NCBI GenBank assembly: GCA_964456625.1
Contig: CAYWBO010000029.1
Span: forward strand, 1 to 30,706
Direction: 5' to 3'
Length of the DNA stretch: 30,706 nucleotides
Source of the DNA: Sulfidibacterium sp964456625
GTDB taxonomy: Bacteria; Bacteroidota; Bacteroidia; Bacteroidales; F082
Shown here in pieces: positions 16,092 through 24,051 of the stretch (position 1 is the stretch's first letter; each line of letters begins with the position of its first letter). The translations under genes were made by a program, and so were the position numbers. The notes beneath the pieces are model-generated. The model saw nothing but the letters and a program-made list of their open reading frames with translations. It made no database searches and was not told where the DNA came from.

Positions 16092-18728
16092 ATGAAGCAA
16101 CTTTTACTTTTCTTTTTCCTCTTGATACCTTTTGCCATGAAAGCCCAAGGAATCAAAGGGACGATTACGAATAATGAGGGCAAGCCCGTTGCTTATGCCG
16201 ATATTTATGTGCCGGCGCTGAAAACGGGAACAACTTCCAATATAAAAGGTCAGTTCGAATTGACATTGCCGCAGGGGACCTGGAATGTGCTCTTTCAATA
16301 CATAGGTTACCAGACTGTTGCAAGGAAATTTACAATTCAAAACGAAACCAAAACGATCCGTGTCACTCTGCAGCTTCAAAATGTCCAATTGGCTGAAGTC
16401 AAAGTGCTTGCTTCGGGTGAAGATCCGGCTTATTATGTCATGCGTCATACCATTGCCATGGCTCCTTACTACTGCAATCAGGTGGCTGAATATACTTGCC
16501 GTCTTTACCTGAAAGGGACGGGTGTGGTGTATAAAATTCCGCGTTTGTTTAAGAAGAAAATGGAAAAGGAAGGTGTTAAAGAAGATAAGCCTTTTGCCAT
16601 GGAATCCTTAAACAAGATTCATTTTCAGTTGCCGGATAAGCTGAATCAGCAGGTAATAGCCATGCATTCCACCGGAGATGACCGGAATACCAATCCCATG
16701 CAAATGATCACCACCAACCTTTACAATGTGGAGAAATACGGCGTTGCCTCACCGGTGGGTCGGAATGCCATGAAGTTTTACCGGTTTAAAATGGTTGGCG
16801 CGTTCAGCGATCAGGGAAAGTTGATCGATAAAATAGAGGTGATCCCCAAGGTAAAAGGGCAGGGGACCTTTTCGGGCATTCTGAATATTGTGGACGGATA
16901 CTGGAACATCTATTCAGCTGAGCTGAAATTTACCATGCCCATGACGGAGGTCACCATGCGCCAAATCTACGGCCTGGTGGATGCGAACACATGGATGCCT
17001 ACCAGTCTGAATTTTGAGATGAATGTGAATGCTTTCGGTTTTGGTGTAAAATACAATTATGTAGCTTCCTTTTCGAATTATAAAGTAAAACTGAACAGCA
17101 AGCTGGATCATTCTTTTTTGCAGTTGCTTGATAAAAAAGAAAAAGAAGAAGCAGCGATCATGGATTCTCTGTCGCAGCCGGCATCCACTGTGAAAGTGAT
17201 GAAGACCGAAACTCAGCCTGTCCAGGCCAAGATAGCCAGGCTGATGAAGAAAGAAAATCTTACCAACAGAGAAATGTATAAGCTGGAAAGGTTGATGAGC
17301 AAAGAAACAAAGCTGAGTCTTCCACCTGAGCCATTGGAAATTCCGCAACGGGTGCAGGTAAACAGCAAGGCCATCAAAGATGATTCGGCGTACTGGGCCA
17401 GACTCCGGCCAGTTCCGTTGACAAAAGATGAGGTGACGGAATTCGATAAAAAAGATTCGATCGTCAGGGCGCACAATACGCCTCATTATCGGGATTCCAT
17501 CCGGGGGGCGAGACAGAAATTCAAATTCTCGGATGTAATTGCCGGCCGCACATATCGTTATGGCGAAGACAGTACCCGTTTCCATACTAATTTATCAGTG
17601 CCCGGGATCATCAATTCGAAAAGCCTGTATTTTAATACGGTGGACGGGTTTACTTATTCGCTGCCGTTTTCATTCAACCGGACCGATACACTGGGTCGTA
17701 GGTTTTATGCCAATGCACTGGTGGCCTATGCTTTTTCACGAAAAGTGATGTACGAAACAGCTGCTGCTCATTATAGATATAACGGCGTCAAACAGCGATG
17801 GATAGATATTTCCGCCGGTCATAAACTAGAGAATTATAAAGGGGATAAAGGGATCACAACATTTGAGAATGATTTTTATACCACCTTTCTGGAAAACAAT
17901 TTCCAGAAGTTTTATGATAAGCAATTTGTGCACTTACAATGGGGAACCGAAATTGTGAACGGACTCCAGTTTAAAGCAGGCTTTGAATGGGCCAAAAGAT
18001 CTCCTGTAAGCAATCATTCAGACTATAAGTTTATTAATGTAAAAAACAGAGAATACACGCCCAATATACCTGAAATAAAAAATATTGAACCTTGGCAATT
18101 GGGAAAAAATACAGCTGCTTTGGGGGAGCTGCAGATCACCTATACACCGAGGCAGCATTACAGGATACGGCACCATATCAAATATCCGGCTTATAGTCGA
18201 TATCCGACGTTTACCCTGGGATATGAAAAAGGGTTTAAGGATTTGCTGGGTAGCCAGGTTGATTATAATTTGCTGAGATTTGGTATGAAACAGCGGCTAA
18301 AGATAGGTTTTGATAATTACCTGAATTATTCGCTGGATGCCGGACAGTATTTAAATACACGGAGACTTTATGCGGCAGATTATACATTCTTTAATTCAAA
18401 TAATCAGGTTGTTAAATTTTCGAATCCGGGTGATCAGTTTACGCTGGCCAACTATTATCAGTTATTCAGCAACAGGCATTTCATGGAAGGATATGTTAAT
18501 TTTGATTTCGGTAAGTTGCTCCTGAAACGGTTGCCTTTGCTTAATAAGACCCTGATCCGGGAGAGGTTTAGGTTCAGTTATATCACCAGTGAGTCCGTCT
18601 CAAATTACATGGAGTTCAGCTATGGATTGAGTAACATCTTTCTTTTATTTGACGCACAGTTTAACATGGGATTTCAGAACTGGAAAAACCGGCGAATGGG
18701 ATTCAGCATCAGCATAAACCTGCAGTAA
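16092..18728 (+). CDS. DUF5686 outer-membrane protein with N-terminal carboxypeptidase-regulatory-like domain
   Basis: This 878 aa protein starts with a signal peptide (MKQLLLFFFLLIPFAMKAQ). A CarboxypepD_reg-like beta-sandwich follows at about 20-105 (GIKGTITNNEGKPVAYADIY ... LFQYIGYQTVARKFTI), then the DUF5686 region, with SGEDPAYYVMRHTIAMAPYY at its start. The last 350 residues are rich in alternating aromatic strands and end ...RRMGFSISINLQ, as expected for an outer-membrane barrel. A charged, Lys/Glu-rich stretch at about 340-430 separates the halves. Family members are common in Bacteroidota and lack a firm function; the N-terminal domain is shared with TonB-dependent receptors, but no TonB plug is seen here. 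Single gene with its own promoter. Confidence 0.88.
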   Translation: MKQLLLFFFLLIPFAMKAQGIKGTITNNEGKPVAYADIYVPALKTGTTSNIKGQFELTLPQGTWNVLFQYIGYQTVARKFTIQNETKTIRVTLQLQNVQLAEVKVLASGEDPAYYVMRHTIAMAPYYCNQVAEYTCRLYLKGTGVVYKIPRLFKKKMEKEGVKEDKPFAMESLNKIHFQLPDKLNQQVIAMHSTGDDRNTNPMQMITTNLYNVEKYGVASPVGRNAMKFYRFKMVGAFSDQGKLIDKIEVIPKVKGQGTFSGILNIVDGYWNIYSAELKFTMPMTEVTMRQIYGLVDANTWMPTSLNFEMNVNAFGFGVKYNYVASFSNYKVKLNSKLDHSFLQLLDKKEKEEAAIMDSLSQPASTVKVMKTETQPVQAKIARLMKKENLTNREMYKLERLMSKETKLSLPPEPLEIPQRVQVNSKAIKDDSAYWARLRPVPLTKDEVTEFDKKDSIVRAHNTPHYRDSIRGARQKFKFSDVIAGRTYRYGEDSTRFHTNLSVPGIINSKSLYFNTVDGFTYSLPFSFNRTDTLGRRFYANALVAYAFSRKVMYETAAAHYRYNGVKQRWIDISAGHKLENYKGDKGITTFENDFYTTFLENNFQKFYDKQFVHLQWGTEIVNGLQFKAGFEWAKRSPVSNHSDYKFINVKNREYTPNIPEIKNIEPWQLGKNTAALGELQITYTPRQHYRIRHHIKYPAYSRYPTFTLGYEKGFKDLLGSQVDYNLLRFGMKQRLKIGFDNYLNYSLDAGQYLNTRRLYAADYTFFNSNNQVVKFSNPGDQFTLANYYQLFSNRHFMEGYVNFDFGKLLLKRLPLLNKTLIRERFRFSYITSESVSNYMEFSYGLSNIFLLFDAQFNMGFQNWKNRRMGFSISINLQ

Positions 18729-18826
18729 TTCTCCCTGTGACGATACTAAAGAAATGGTTCCCGTAAAACAAATCGTACAAAAAGAGGGATGCTATGTGAA
18801 GAAAATCATATGTCCGGGAATCAAAA

Positions 18827-19792
18827 TTATAATAGCAGACGCTTTGCCGACGCATCAATTTTTGAGGAAATAAGATCCATTAATTCGTACCTCCTATGAT
18901 AAAGTGCTCGTTTATTGGATTTAATTTCCTTAATGTCCTTGCGGACCGGCATCAGTGGAAGCTCATACCAACCTTCGCTGACAGGCTTGCCTCCGGATTC
19001 TTCCCAAAAGACGTCATAATCAAATTGAATTTTATGCAGGGCAGGAATATGGATGAGATGTTTTCCACGATAGGCCTGAATTGAATCTCCTGCTCCGTAA
19101 ATGGCATTAATTCCCAATGCCCTGGATAGCTCCTGAACGGCAAAAATTACCAATGACTTAGGACGGAGACCCTGCAAAAGTTTCTGGGCGGCTTTTACAG
19201 AATACTGATCATCCTTCTCATGACCCTGAATGCAGCCAATTCTGCAAACCCAACGGTCTGCTCCGATCTCCTCCAGGGAAAATGCCACGGCCGTGATGAC
19301 CCCTCCCAGCGAGTCAGACTCAAAAGTCAAAACCAGTTCCCCTTCTTTCCGGTATCTGTAATCATACCCTAACTTTATGAAGGCCTTTGTGTTGTCGTGA
19401 AGTTGAAGATCTGCAATTTCTATACTTTCTTCAGTAATAATCTTAGTAAAGTTTTTGTTCCTCAGGATAAATCTGTACGTATCCAAAATGACTTTTATTC
19501 TTTGTTTTTTTTCCCAGCGCATTGAAATATACGGCCTGAAAGGTTTAAAATAAGTTTTTGGCCGATGCCTGGACACTAGAGCATATTCAGGGGATTCCAA
19601 TTTTCTAAACCACATGAAAGATAATCCGGGGTTAAGCAGTGCATAAAAGAAACTTTTACCCTGTTGTTTTCTGCGATATGAAACCCGTTCTGCGGCAAAA
19701 GCGAGTGATGCAATTTCCTGACTTTTGGCAAGGACAGAAAGAAATGGAATATGTCGTGTTATGCGTCCCGATGGAGCGTAAAGTTTTCTCAT
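18827..19792 (-). CDS. DUF535 (VirK/YbjX) family protein
   Basis: This 321 aa protein has the DUF535 hallmarks: FRPYISMRWEKKQRIKVILDTY (about 85-107), a central GELVLTFES ... CRIGCIQGHEKDD, then LLQGLRPKSLVIFAVQELSRAL and the C-terminal FDYDVFWEESGGKPV ... YELPLMPVRKDIKEIKSNKRALYHRRYELMD. VirK and YbjX of enteric bacteria are linked to virulence and envelope or antimicrobial-peptide phenotypes, but the biochemical activity is unknown to me. The family is best known from Proteobacteria, so presence here may reflect transfer. Its ATG overlaps the TGA of the 53 aa ORF upstream (ATGA, 19792-19789), implying translational coupling. A family 9 glycosyltransferase is divergent. Confidence 0.88.
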   Translation of the reverse strand: MRKLYAPSGRITRHIPFLSVLAKSQEIASLAFAAERVSYRRKQQGKSFFYALLNPGLSFMWFRKLESPEYALVSRHRPKTYFKPFRPYISMRWEKKQRIKVILDTYRFILRNKNFTKIITEESIEIADLQLHDNTKAFIKLGYDYRYRKEGELVLTFESDSLGGVITAVAFSLEEIGADRWVCRIGCIQGHEKDDQYSVKAAQKLLQGLRPKSLVIFAVQELSRALGINAIYGAGDSIQAYRGKHLIHIPALHKIQFDYDVFWEESGGKPVSEGWYELPLMPVRKDIKEIKSNKRALYHRRYELMDLISSKIDASAKRLLL

Positions 19793-19950
19793 ACAAATCG
19801 TTGTTTCTTAGAATTTCTGCCCTGGCTTTTTAGGCTCTTTTTTCTCGCTTCGATGAAATTTGACGAATTCATCGTTTTGTCGCACTTCAAAAAAGCAAGT
19901 GGTTGTTCCGGGTATTTCAGATGAACAAAATCCCTGAACATTGCAGTCAT
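19789..19950 (-). CDS. 53 aa ORF translationally coupled to the DUF535 gene
   Basis: From ATG at 19950 (or the in-frame ATG at 19941) the frame reads MTAMFRDFVHLKYPEQPLAF and continues to a basic tail ending SQGRNSKKQRFV; its TGA overlaps the DUF535 ATG by four bases. A TAACTTTG promoter element lies at 19974-19981, giving a leader of about 17 nt. No signal peptide or membrane helix is seen, and there is one cysteine. I recognise no family. The promoter, start and ATGA junction together make a real two-gene operon likely; it might be a small partner protein or only a coupling leader. Confidence 0.6.
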   Translation of the reverse strand: MTAMFRDFVHLKYPEQPLAFLKCDKTMNSSNFIEARKKSLKSQGRNSKKQRFV

Positions 19951-19973
19951 AATTTAAACTAAAAATACAACGG

Positions 19974-19981
19974 CAAAGTTA
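19974..19981 (-). promoter_or_regulatory. -7 promoter element of the 53 aa ORF - DUF535 operon
   Basis: The minus strand reads TAACTTTG (TAnnTTTG), 24 bp before the ATG at 19950. It is about 90 bp from the divergent promoter of the glycosyltransferase gene. Confidence 0.55.
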
Positions 19982-20063
19982 CGGCACAGGCTACTTATTA
20001 TGAAAAAATATTTCATCATTTTTGCAAATAATTTAAAGGAATCGGGTTTCCGGTTCGAAAATA

Positions 20064-20096
20064 TTTGAGTGTCCCTGTGTTATAGTCTTATATTTG
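20064..20096 (+). promoter_or_regulatory. Promoter of the family 9 glycosyltransferase gene (-33 and -7)
   Basis: TTTG (20064-20067) and TATATTTG (20089-20096) are separated by 21 bp, the best match to the two-part Bacteroidota promoter in this window. Transcription should start near 20101-20104, only some 6-10 nt before the TTG start codon. Confidence 0.7.
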
Positions 20097-20109
20097 TGAA
20101 AAAGATATC

Positions 20110-21117
20110 TTGAAGAAAATTCTGATCATACAAACTGCCAGTTTAGGAGATGTGGTCTTGACAACTCCCATCATCGAATGTCTCAGCGCGGAATACCCTG
20201 ATGCCGAAATAGATTTTCTGTTAAAGTATGGATACCAGGATGTTTTTAACCGCCATCCCAAATTACATCACATTTATTTTTGGGATAAAAGGGAAAAGAA
20301 ATATGCCCGTCTTTGGGAATTGATCATGATTATCAGAGAGAATAAATATGATGCTGTGATTAACGTGCAGCGTTTTGCTTCTACAGGGCTGATGACTGTT
20401 CTTTCCGGATCCCGGATCAGGATCGGATTCGACAAGAATCCGTTTTCCTTGTTCTTCACACATCGGGTGAAGCATCGGATTGGAAAAGGAGAGAGCCAGC
20501 CACATGAAACAGAGCGAAATCTGCAACTGATCGAAAGCATTAGCCGCTGCCCGGAGGCAAAGATGAAGCTCTATCCTCAACCGCAGGATTATGCCAGGGT
20601 TTCGCAGTACAAAACTTCGACTTATATTACCATCGCGCCGGCTTCACTATGGTTTACCAAACAGTTTCCCTCTGAGAAATGGATCGAATTTATATCAAAG
20701 CTCGACGATGATGTCAGGGTTTATTTTTTAGGCTCCCCAAAGGAAAAGCAGATTTGTGAGGAGATTATCAGAAAATCTGGACATGAAAACAGCCTGAATC
20801 TGGCAGGAGCCTTAAGTTTCCTGGAATCGGCAGCACTGATGCAAGACGCGATGATGAATTATGTGAACGACTCGGCACCCATGCATTTTGCTTCCGCCGT
20901 AAATGCCAAAACCTGCGTTATTTACTGCTCTACAGTCCCCGAATTTGGTTTCGGCCCCAGGGCCGAAAATGCTGTGATCGTGCAAACTGAAAAACCACTA
21001 AACTGCAAGCCATGCGGTCTTCATGGACACAAAGCCTGCCCTCAAAAACATTTTGATTGTGCCCTTACAATCGATGTAAAGCAGTTGACTGATCTTTTGG
21101 ATAAGCCAACCGGCTGA
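20110..21117 (+). CDS. Glycosyltransferase family 9 (heptosyltransferase-like)
   Basis: This 335 aa protein starts KKILIIQTASLGDVVLTTPI after a TTG initiator, the standard N-terminus of heptosyltransferases; no in-frame ATG or GTG is available nearby, so TTG at 20110 is the start. The C-terminal half has ITIAPASLWFTKQFPSEKW, VYFLGSPKEKQICEEI and the nucleotide-sugar site MNYVNDSAPMHFASAVNAKTCVIYCSTVPEFGFGP. Such enzymes add heptose or related sugars to the lipopolysaccharide core at the cytoplasmic face of the inner membrane; the exact sugar is not predictable. The predicted transcript start leaves a very short leader with no ribosome site. It is divergent from the DUF535 operon, also an envelope-linked family. 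Confidence 0.9.
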   Translation: MKKILIIQTASLGDVVLTTPIIECLSAEYPDAEIDFLLKYGYQDVFNRHPKLHHIYFWDKREKKYARLWELIMIIRENKYDAVINVQRFASTGLMTVLSGSRIRIGFDKNPFSLFFTHRVKHRIGKGESQPHETERNLQLIESISRCPEAKMKLYPQPQDYARVSQYKTSTYITIAPASLWFTKQFPSEKWIEFISKLDDDVRVYFLGSPKEKQICEEIIRKSGHENSLNLAGALSFLESAALMQDAMMNYVNDSAPMHFASAVNAKTCVIYCSTVPEFGFGPRAENAVIVQTEKPLNCKPCGLHGHKACPQKHFDCALTIDVKQLTDLLDKPTG

Positions 21118-21126
21118 CTCTTTTTC

Positions 21127-21573
21127 TCAGTTTTTGGTATAAAACGGCAAGACCAGATAATTGTACAGGTAGCATCCTACACAGAAGTTAAAAACGCATT
21201 CGAGCGTTGACAATGTGGCGACCATGATGGTAATCACATAGGTGATTTCAATCCCACCCAGCAGGTTAATGATCAACGCCGACAAAAACATGACGCCCCC
21301 TAACCGGGCAGCAAATATTTTAGGGGCCTTATCGATGGGTTTCGACTTTAAATGGAGAAGCCGGCTTAGATTTCTTGCCGTATAATTCAGCAGACTATAT
21401 TTCGGTTTATTGTATCCCCGAACGAGAAAATCGATCGTTAAAAATGCCAGTAAGAAAGGCGTAGGGTAATACAGGTAAATCCCAATCAACGCAATGTTGA
21501 GAAACGCCGTTACTCTTGGCAAATGTTCCGGTACTTTTTCGTTCGAAACGGGGCAAACTACATTTTTAAACAT
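21127..21573 (-). CDS. DUF4395 family membrane protein
   Basis: This 148 aa protein starts MFKNVVCPVSNEKVPEHLPR, the DUF4395 N-terminal CPV motif, and has a central PKIFAARLGGVMFLSALIIN and a C-terminal CVFNFCVGCYLYNYLV with C131-x2-C134. Four hydrophobic segments predict an integral membrane protein. DUF4395 proteins are widespread, often lie near thioredoxin-like or sulfur-handling genes, and have no firm function to my knowledge; the conserved cysteines suggest thiol chemistry. A strong terminator hairpin sits 28 bp before the start, after a 28 aa ORF, so expression may depend on read-through (attenuation). It converges with the glycosyltransferase gene, whose stop is 9 bp away. Confidence 0.88.
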   Translation of the reverse strand: MFKNVVCPVSNEKVPEHLPRVTAFLNIALIGIYLYYPTPFLLAFLTIDFLVRGYNKPKYSLLNYTARNLSRLLHLKSKPIDKAPKIFAARLGGVMFLSALIINLLGGIEITYVITIMVATLSTLECVFNFCVGCYLYNYLVLPFYTKN

Positions 21574-21600
21574 AATTTTAAATTTTAAGAAAGATCAAAC

Positions 21601-21631
21601 AAAAACACCCTTCCGGTTTGGAAGGGCGTTT
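21601..21631 (-). terminator. Terminator hairpin between the 28 aa ORF and DUF4395 (possible attenuator)
   Basis: On the minus strand CCCTTCC (21626-21620) pairs with GGAAGGG (21614-21608), extended by AAACG/TGTTT pairs across one mismatch, followed by TTTTTG TTTG. Its end is only about 28 nt before the DUF4395 start codon, and no room is left for a promoter between them. Confidence 0.75.
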
Positions 21632-21660
21632 ATAGATCAACTTCAGTCAAGTATTCAGTT

Positions 21661-21747
21661 TTATTTCCCCTTCCATATGATACAGCCAGGCATATAACAC
21701 CACTTGTTATGGCTGCAGTTCTTCTTATTTTGAAAGGATTTTTTCAT
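21661..21747 (-). CDS. 28 aa Cys-containing ORF, candidate leader peptide of DUF4395
   Basis: From ATG at 21747 the frame encodes 28 residues beginning MKKSFQNKKNC, with cysteines at 11, 17 and 22 and a lysine-rich N-terminus, and ends in TAA at 21661. A TATATTTG promoter element is 16 bp upstream, and the terminator hairpin starts 29 bp downstream. It may be a leader peptide whose translation controls the terminator, or a small Cys-rich protein in its own right. Confidence 0.5.
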   Translation of the reverse strand: MKKSFQNKKNCSHNKWCYMPGCIIWKGK

Positions 21748-21763
21748 GCTTTTAAATATGTAG

Positions 21764-21771
21764 CAAATATA
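21764..21771 (-). promoter_or_regulatory. -7 promoter element of the 28 aa ORF / DUF4395 unit
   Basis: The minus strand reads TATATTTG (TAnnTTTG). Transcription would start near 21757, about 10 nt before the short ORF. No well-spaced -33 element is seen. Confidence 0.5.
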
Positions 21772-21890
21772 TATGTATTTTTTAATTTAGACAGAGTCAA
21801 AATAATAATTTATAGAATTTTCATTTTTTTTAGATCTTTAGCTGATTCATTTCTTATCCTTTTTCCCATATTTGTCCCAAAATAAAGCGC

Positions 21891-22982
21891 ATGTTTAGCT
21901 ATTCCTATCTTTTTTCATTTACACAGAAAGTTTTCGAAACCATCGGTCTGAGTGCAGAAGAAGCCCGGCAGGCTGCAGATATATTGATGCAGGCCGAGTT
22001 ACGCAATATTTCAACCCATGGTTTGGTGCGTTTACCGGAATATATTCGACTCTGGGAAAATAAACGGATCACCACAACTCCGGAATACAAGATCGTGCAT
22101 GAAAGTCCTTCCACCGCTTTGGTGGATGGGGGTAAAGGTTTAGGGCTGGTTACAGCTCCCAAAGCCATGAAACTGGCTATCGAAAAGGCACAAATAGCTG
22201 GCACAGGCTGGGTTTCGGTACGGAATTCCTATCATTTCGGTATCGCCGGATATTATGCCATGAAAGCACTGGAACACGATATGATCGGTATTTGCATGAC
22301 CAATGCCAACCCGTTGGTGGCACCCACGTTTGCCATGCAGGGCATGCTGGGAACCAATCCCATTGCAGTGGCTATCCCGGCAGGAGAGGAGCCCCCGTTT
22401 GTTGCCGATTTTGCCACTTCACCGATTTCCAGAGGAAAAGTAGATGTGTATGAAGATCACGGAGAACCGGTTCCGGAAGGGCTGTTGCAGGATAAAGATG
22501 GAATGCCGACAATAGATTCATCTATCTTAAGAAAAGGAGGTGCATTGAGAACCCTGGGCGGCGACACGATCCATGGCGGGCATAAGGGATTTTGCCTCAC
22601 CGCCATTGTTGACATTTTATCGGCTGTGTTGCCGGGAGCCAATTTTGGTCCGACGGTGGTTCCCACGCTTTCTTACGTAAAGGATAAATCAGGGGCACAG
22701 GACAACGGAATCGGACATTTTTTTGGCGCCATGCGTATTGATGCTTTCCAGACAGCAGAGGAGTTTAAAAAGGGAATGGATCACTGGATCAGAACCTTTA
22801 GGAACGCACCGGCAGCTGAAGGGGAGGATCACATCATCATTCCCGGTGACCCGGAACGGGAATCGGAAGCTGATAAAATGGCAAATGGAATCGCATTAAG
22901 CCGCAAATCATTTGAAGGCCTGGTAAAAGTCGCTGACAAGCTGGGCGTTGATTTTGATGCCGCAGGATTTTCAGAAGAGTGA
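21891..22982 (+). CDS. Malate/L-lactate/ureidoglycolate dehydrogenase family (Ldh2) oxidoreductase
   Basis: This 363 aa protein has the Ldh2 family fold. Landmarks are ELRNISTHGLVRLPEYIRLW with the catalytic-site His43 (S-x-H-G-x-x-R), GKGLGLVTAPKAMKLAIEKA, NSYHFGIAGYYAMKALE, NANPLVAPTFAMQGMLGTNPIA and GGHKGFCLTAIVDILSAVLPGA. These enzymes reduce or oxidise 2-hydroxy/2-keto acids with NAD(P)H; the substrate (malate, lactate, sulfolactate, ureidoglycolate) is not decided by sequence alone. A near-match promoter CATATTTG lies about 16 bp upstream of the ATG. Single gene, followed by a palindromic repeat. Confidence 0.93.
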   Translation: MFSYSYLFSFTQKVFETIGLSAEEARQAADILMQAELRNISTHGLVRLPEYIRLWENKRITTTPEYKIVHESPSTALVDGGKGLGLVTAPKAMKLAIEKAQIAGTGWVSVRNSYHFGIAGYYAMKALEHDMIGICMTNANPLVAPTFAMQGMLGTNPIAVAIPAGEEPPFVADFATSPISRGKVDVYEDHGEPVPEGLLQDKDGMPTIDSSILRKGGALRTLGGDTIHGGHKGFCLTAIVDILSAVLPGANFGPTVVPTLSYVKDKSGAQDNGIGHFFGAMRIDAFQTAEEFKKGMDHWIRTFRNAPAAEGEDHIIIPGDPERESEADKMANGIALSRKSFEGLVKVADKLGVDFDAAGFSEE

Positions 22983-22990
22983 TTTCATCA

Positions 22991-23068
22991 TTTTTTGTCA
23001 TCCTGAACGAAGTGAAGGATCTATATTAGAACGAGACCCTTCGCGTTGCTCAGTGTGACAAAAAAAAA
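22991..23068. repeat. Imperfect palindromic intergenic repeat
   Basis: The left arm begins TTTTTTGTCATCCTGAACGA and continues through AGTGAAGGATCT; the right arm reads AGACCCTTCGCGTTGCTCAG and then TGTGACAAAAAAAA. They are largely complementary and would form a long hairpin. The GTCATCCTGAnCGAAGnGAAGGATCT type of sequence is, as I recall, a dispersed intergenic repeat in many bacterial genomes including Bacteroidota. It lies between the convergent Ldh2 and rpoD genes. Confidence 0.75.
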
Positions 23069-23093
23069 CCGTCCCAAAATCTGAGACGGTTTT
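23061..23093 (-). terminator. Intrinsic terminator of the rpoD transcript
   Basis: On the minus strand AAAACCGTC (23093-23085) pairs with GACGGTTTT (23073-23065) and the T run continues to 23061. It starts 21 bp after the rpoD stop; its T tract is shared with the end of the palindromic repeat. Confidence 0.88.
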
Positions 23094-23114
23094 AATATCT
23101 GTGCCTTTCGATAA

Positions 23115-23978
23115 TTATCCCAAATACGATTTCAGGATTTTACTTCTTGATGTCTGTTTCAATCTGCGGATGGCTTTTTCTTTGATCTGGCGCACGCGCT
23201 CACGGGTCAGGTCAAATTTTTCACCGATTTCTTCCAGCGTCATGGGATGACCGCCGTTCAGTCCGAAATAAAGACGGATCACATCGGCTTCACGCTGGGT
23301 GAGCGTTGAAATCGCACGGTTGATTTCTTTTCTGAGTGATTCGTAAATCAATCCGGTTTCCGGAGTCACCGACTCTTCGCTCTTCAGCACATCGTACATG
23401 TTGTTGTCTTCGTCCTGGATCAAAGGAGCATCCATGGAAACATGACGTCCGGCGTTTCTTTTGGATTCCTTGACTTCATTTTCAGACATCTCAACGACAC
23501 CGGCAATTTCCTTGTAATCCGGTTCGCGTTCCAACTCCTGCTCCAACATGGCCGAAGCTTTGTTGATTTTGTTAATGGATCCGATCTTATTCAAAGGAAG
23601 CCTTACGATACGGGATTGTTCGGCCAAAGCCTGCAAAATCGACTGGCGAATCCACCAAACAGCGTAAGAAATAAACTTAAATCCCCGGGTTTCATCAAAC
23701 CGCTGGGCCGCTTTAATAAGCCCAAGGTTTCCTTCGTTGATCAGGTCAGGAAGGCTGAGCCCTTGATTCTGATACTGTTTCGATACAGAAACAACAAAAC
23801 GTAAGTTGGCTTTTGTCAGTTCTTCGAGTGCTTTTTTATCCCCTTGCTTGATACGCCTCGCCAGCTCTACTTCCTGCTCGGCGGTAATCAAATCCACCTT
23901 TCCAATTTCCTGAAGGTATTTGTCTAAGGACGCGGTTTCCCGGTTGGTTACCTGTTTGGTAATTTTAAGTTGCCTCAT
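23115..23978 (-). CDS. rpoD: RNA polymerase primary sigma factor RpoD/SigA
   Basis: This 287 aa sigma-70 factor starts MRQLKITKQVTNRETASLDK, the conserved N-terminus of the Bacteroidota housekeeping sigma, and lacks region 1.1, as is usual in this phylum. Region 1.2 is SLDKYLQEIGKVDLITAEQE; region 2 includes DLINEGNLGLIKAAQRFD and the promoter-melting and -7 recognition helix RGFKFISYAVWWIRQSIL; region 3 is around 130-190. Region 4.2 is the helix-turn-helix LEEIGEKFDLTRERVRQIKE that reads the -33 element. It directs transcription of most genes, which fits the many TAnnTTTG elements around it. It follows pnp after 73 bp with no promoter element seen, so it may be co-transcribed. Confidence 0.97.
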   Translation of the reverse strand: MRQLKITKQVTNRETASLDKYLQEIGKVDLITAEQEVELARRIKQGDKKALEELTKANLRFVVSVSKQYQNQGLSLPDLINEGNLGLIKAAQRFDETRGFKFISYAVWWIRQSILQALAEQSRIVRLPLNKIGSINKINKASAMLEQELEREPDYKEIAGVVEMSENEVKESKRNAGRHVSMDAPLIQDEDNNMYDVLKSEESVTPETGLIYESLRKEINRAISTLTQREADVIRLYFGLNGGHPMTLEEIGEKFDLTRERVRQIKEKAIRRLKQTSRSKILKSYLG

Positions 23979-24051
23979 ATGTAGTTATTGCGATTTTGGT
24001 TATAACGGTTAATACTTACGATCATTCTGAAAAAAGGTTTCGTTTCCTGAA

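Noticed and set aside
16914..17585. Long open frame (223 codons) on the minus strand
   Set aside because: It lies wholly inside the DUF5686 gene on the other strand, is rich in Arg, His and Phe as expected of an antisense shadow, and shows no domain.
18754..18873. 39 codon plus-strand ORF after the DUF5686 gene
   Set aside because: It overlaps the 3' end of the DUF535 gene, has no promoter element, and resembles no known protein.
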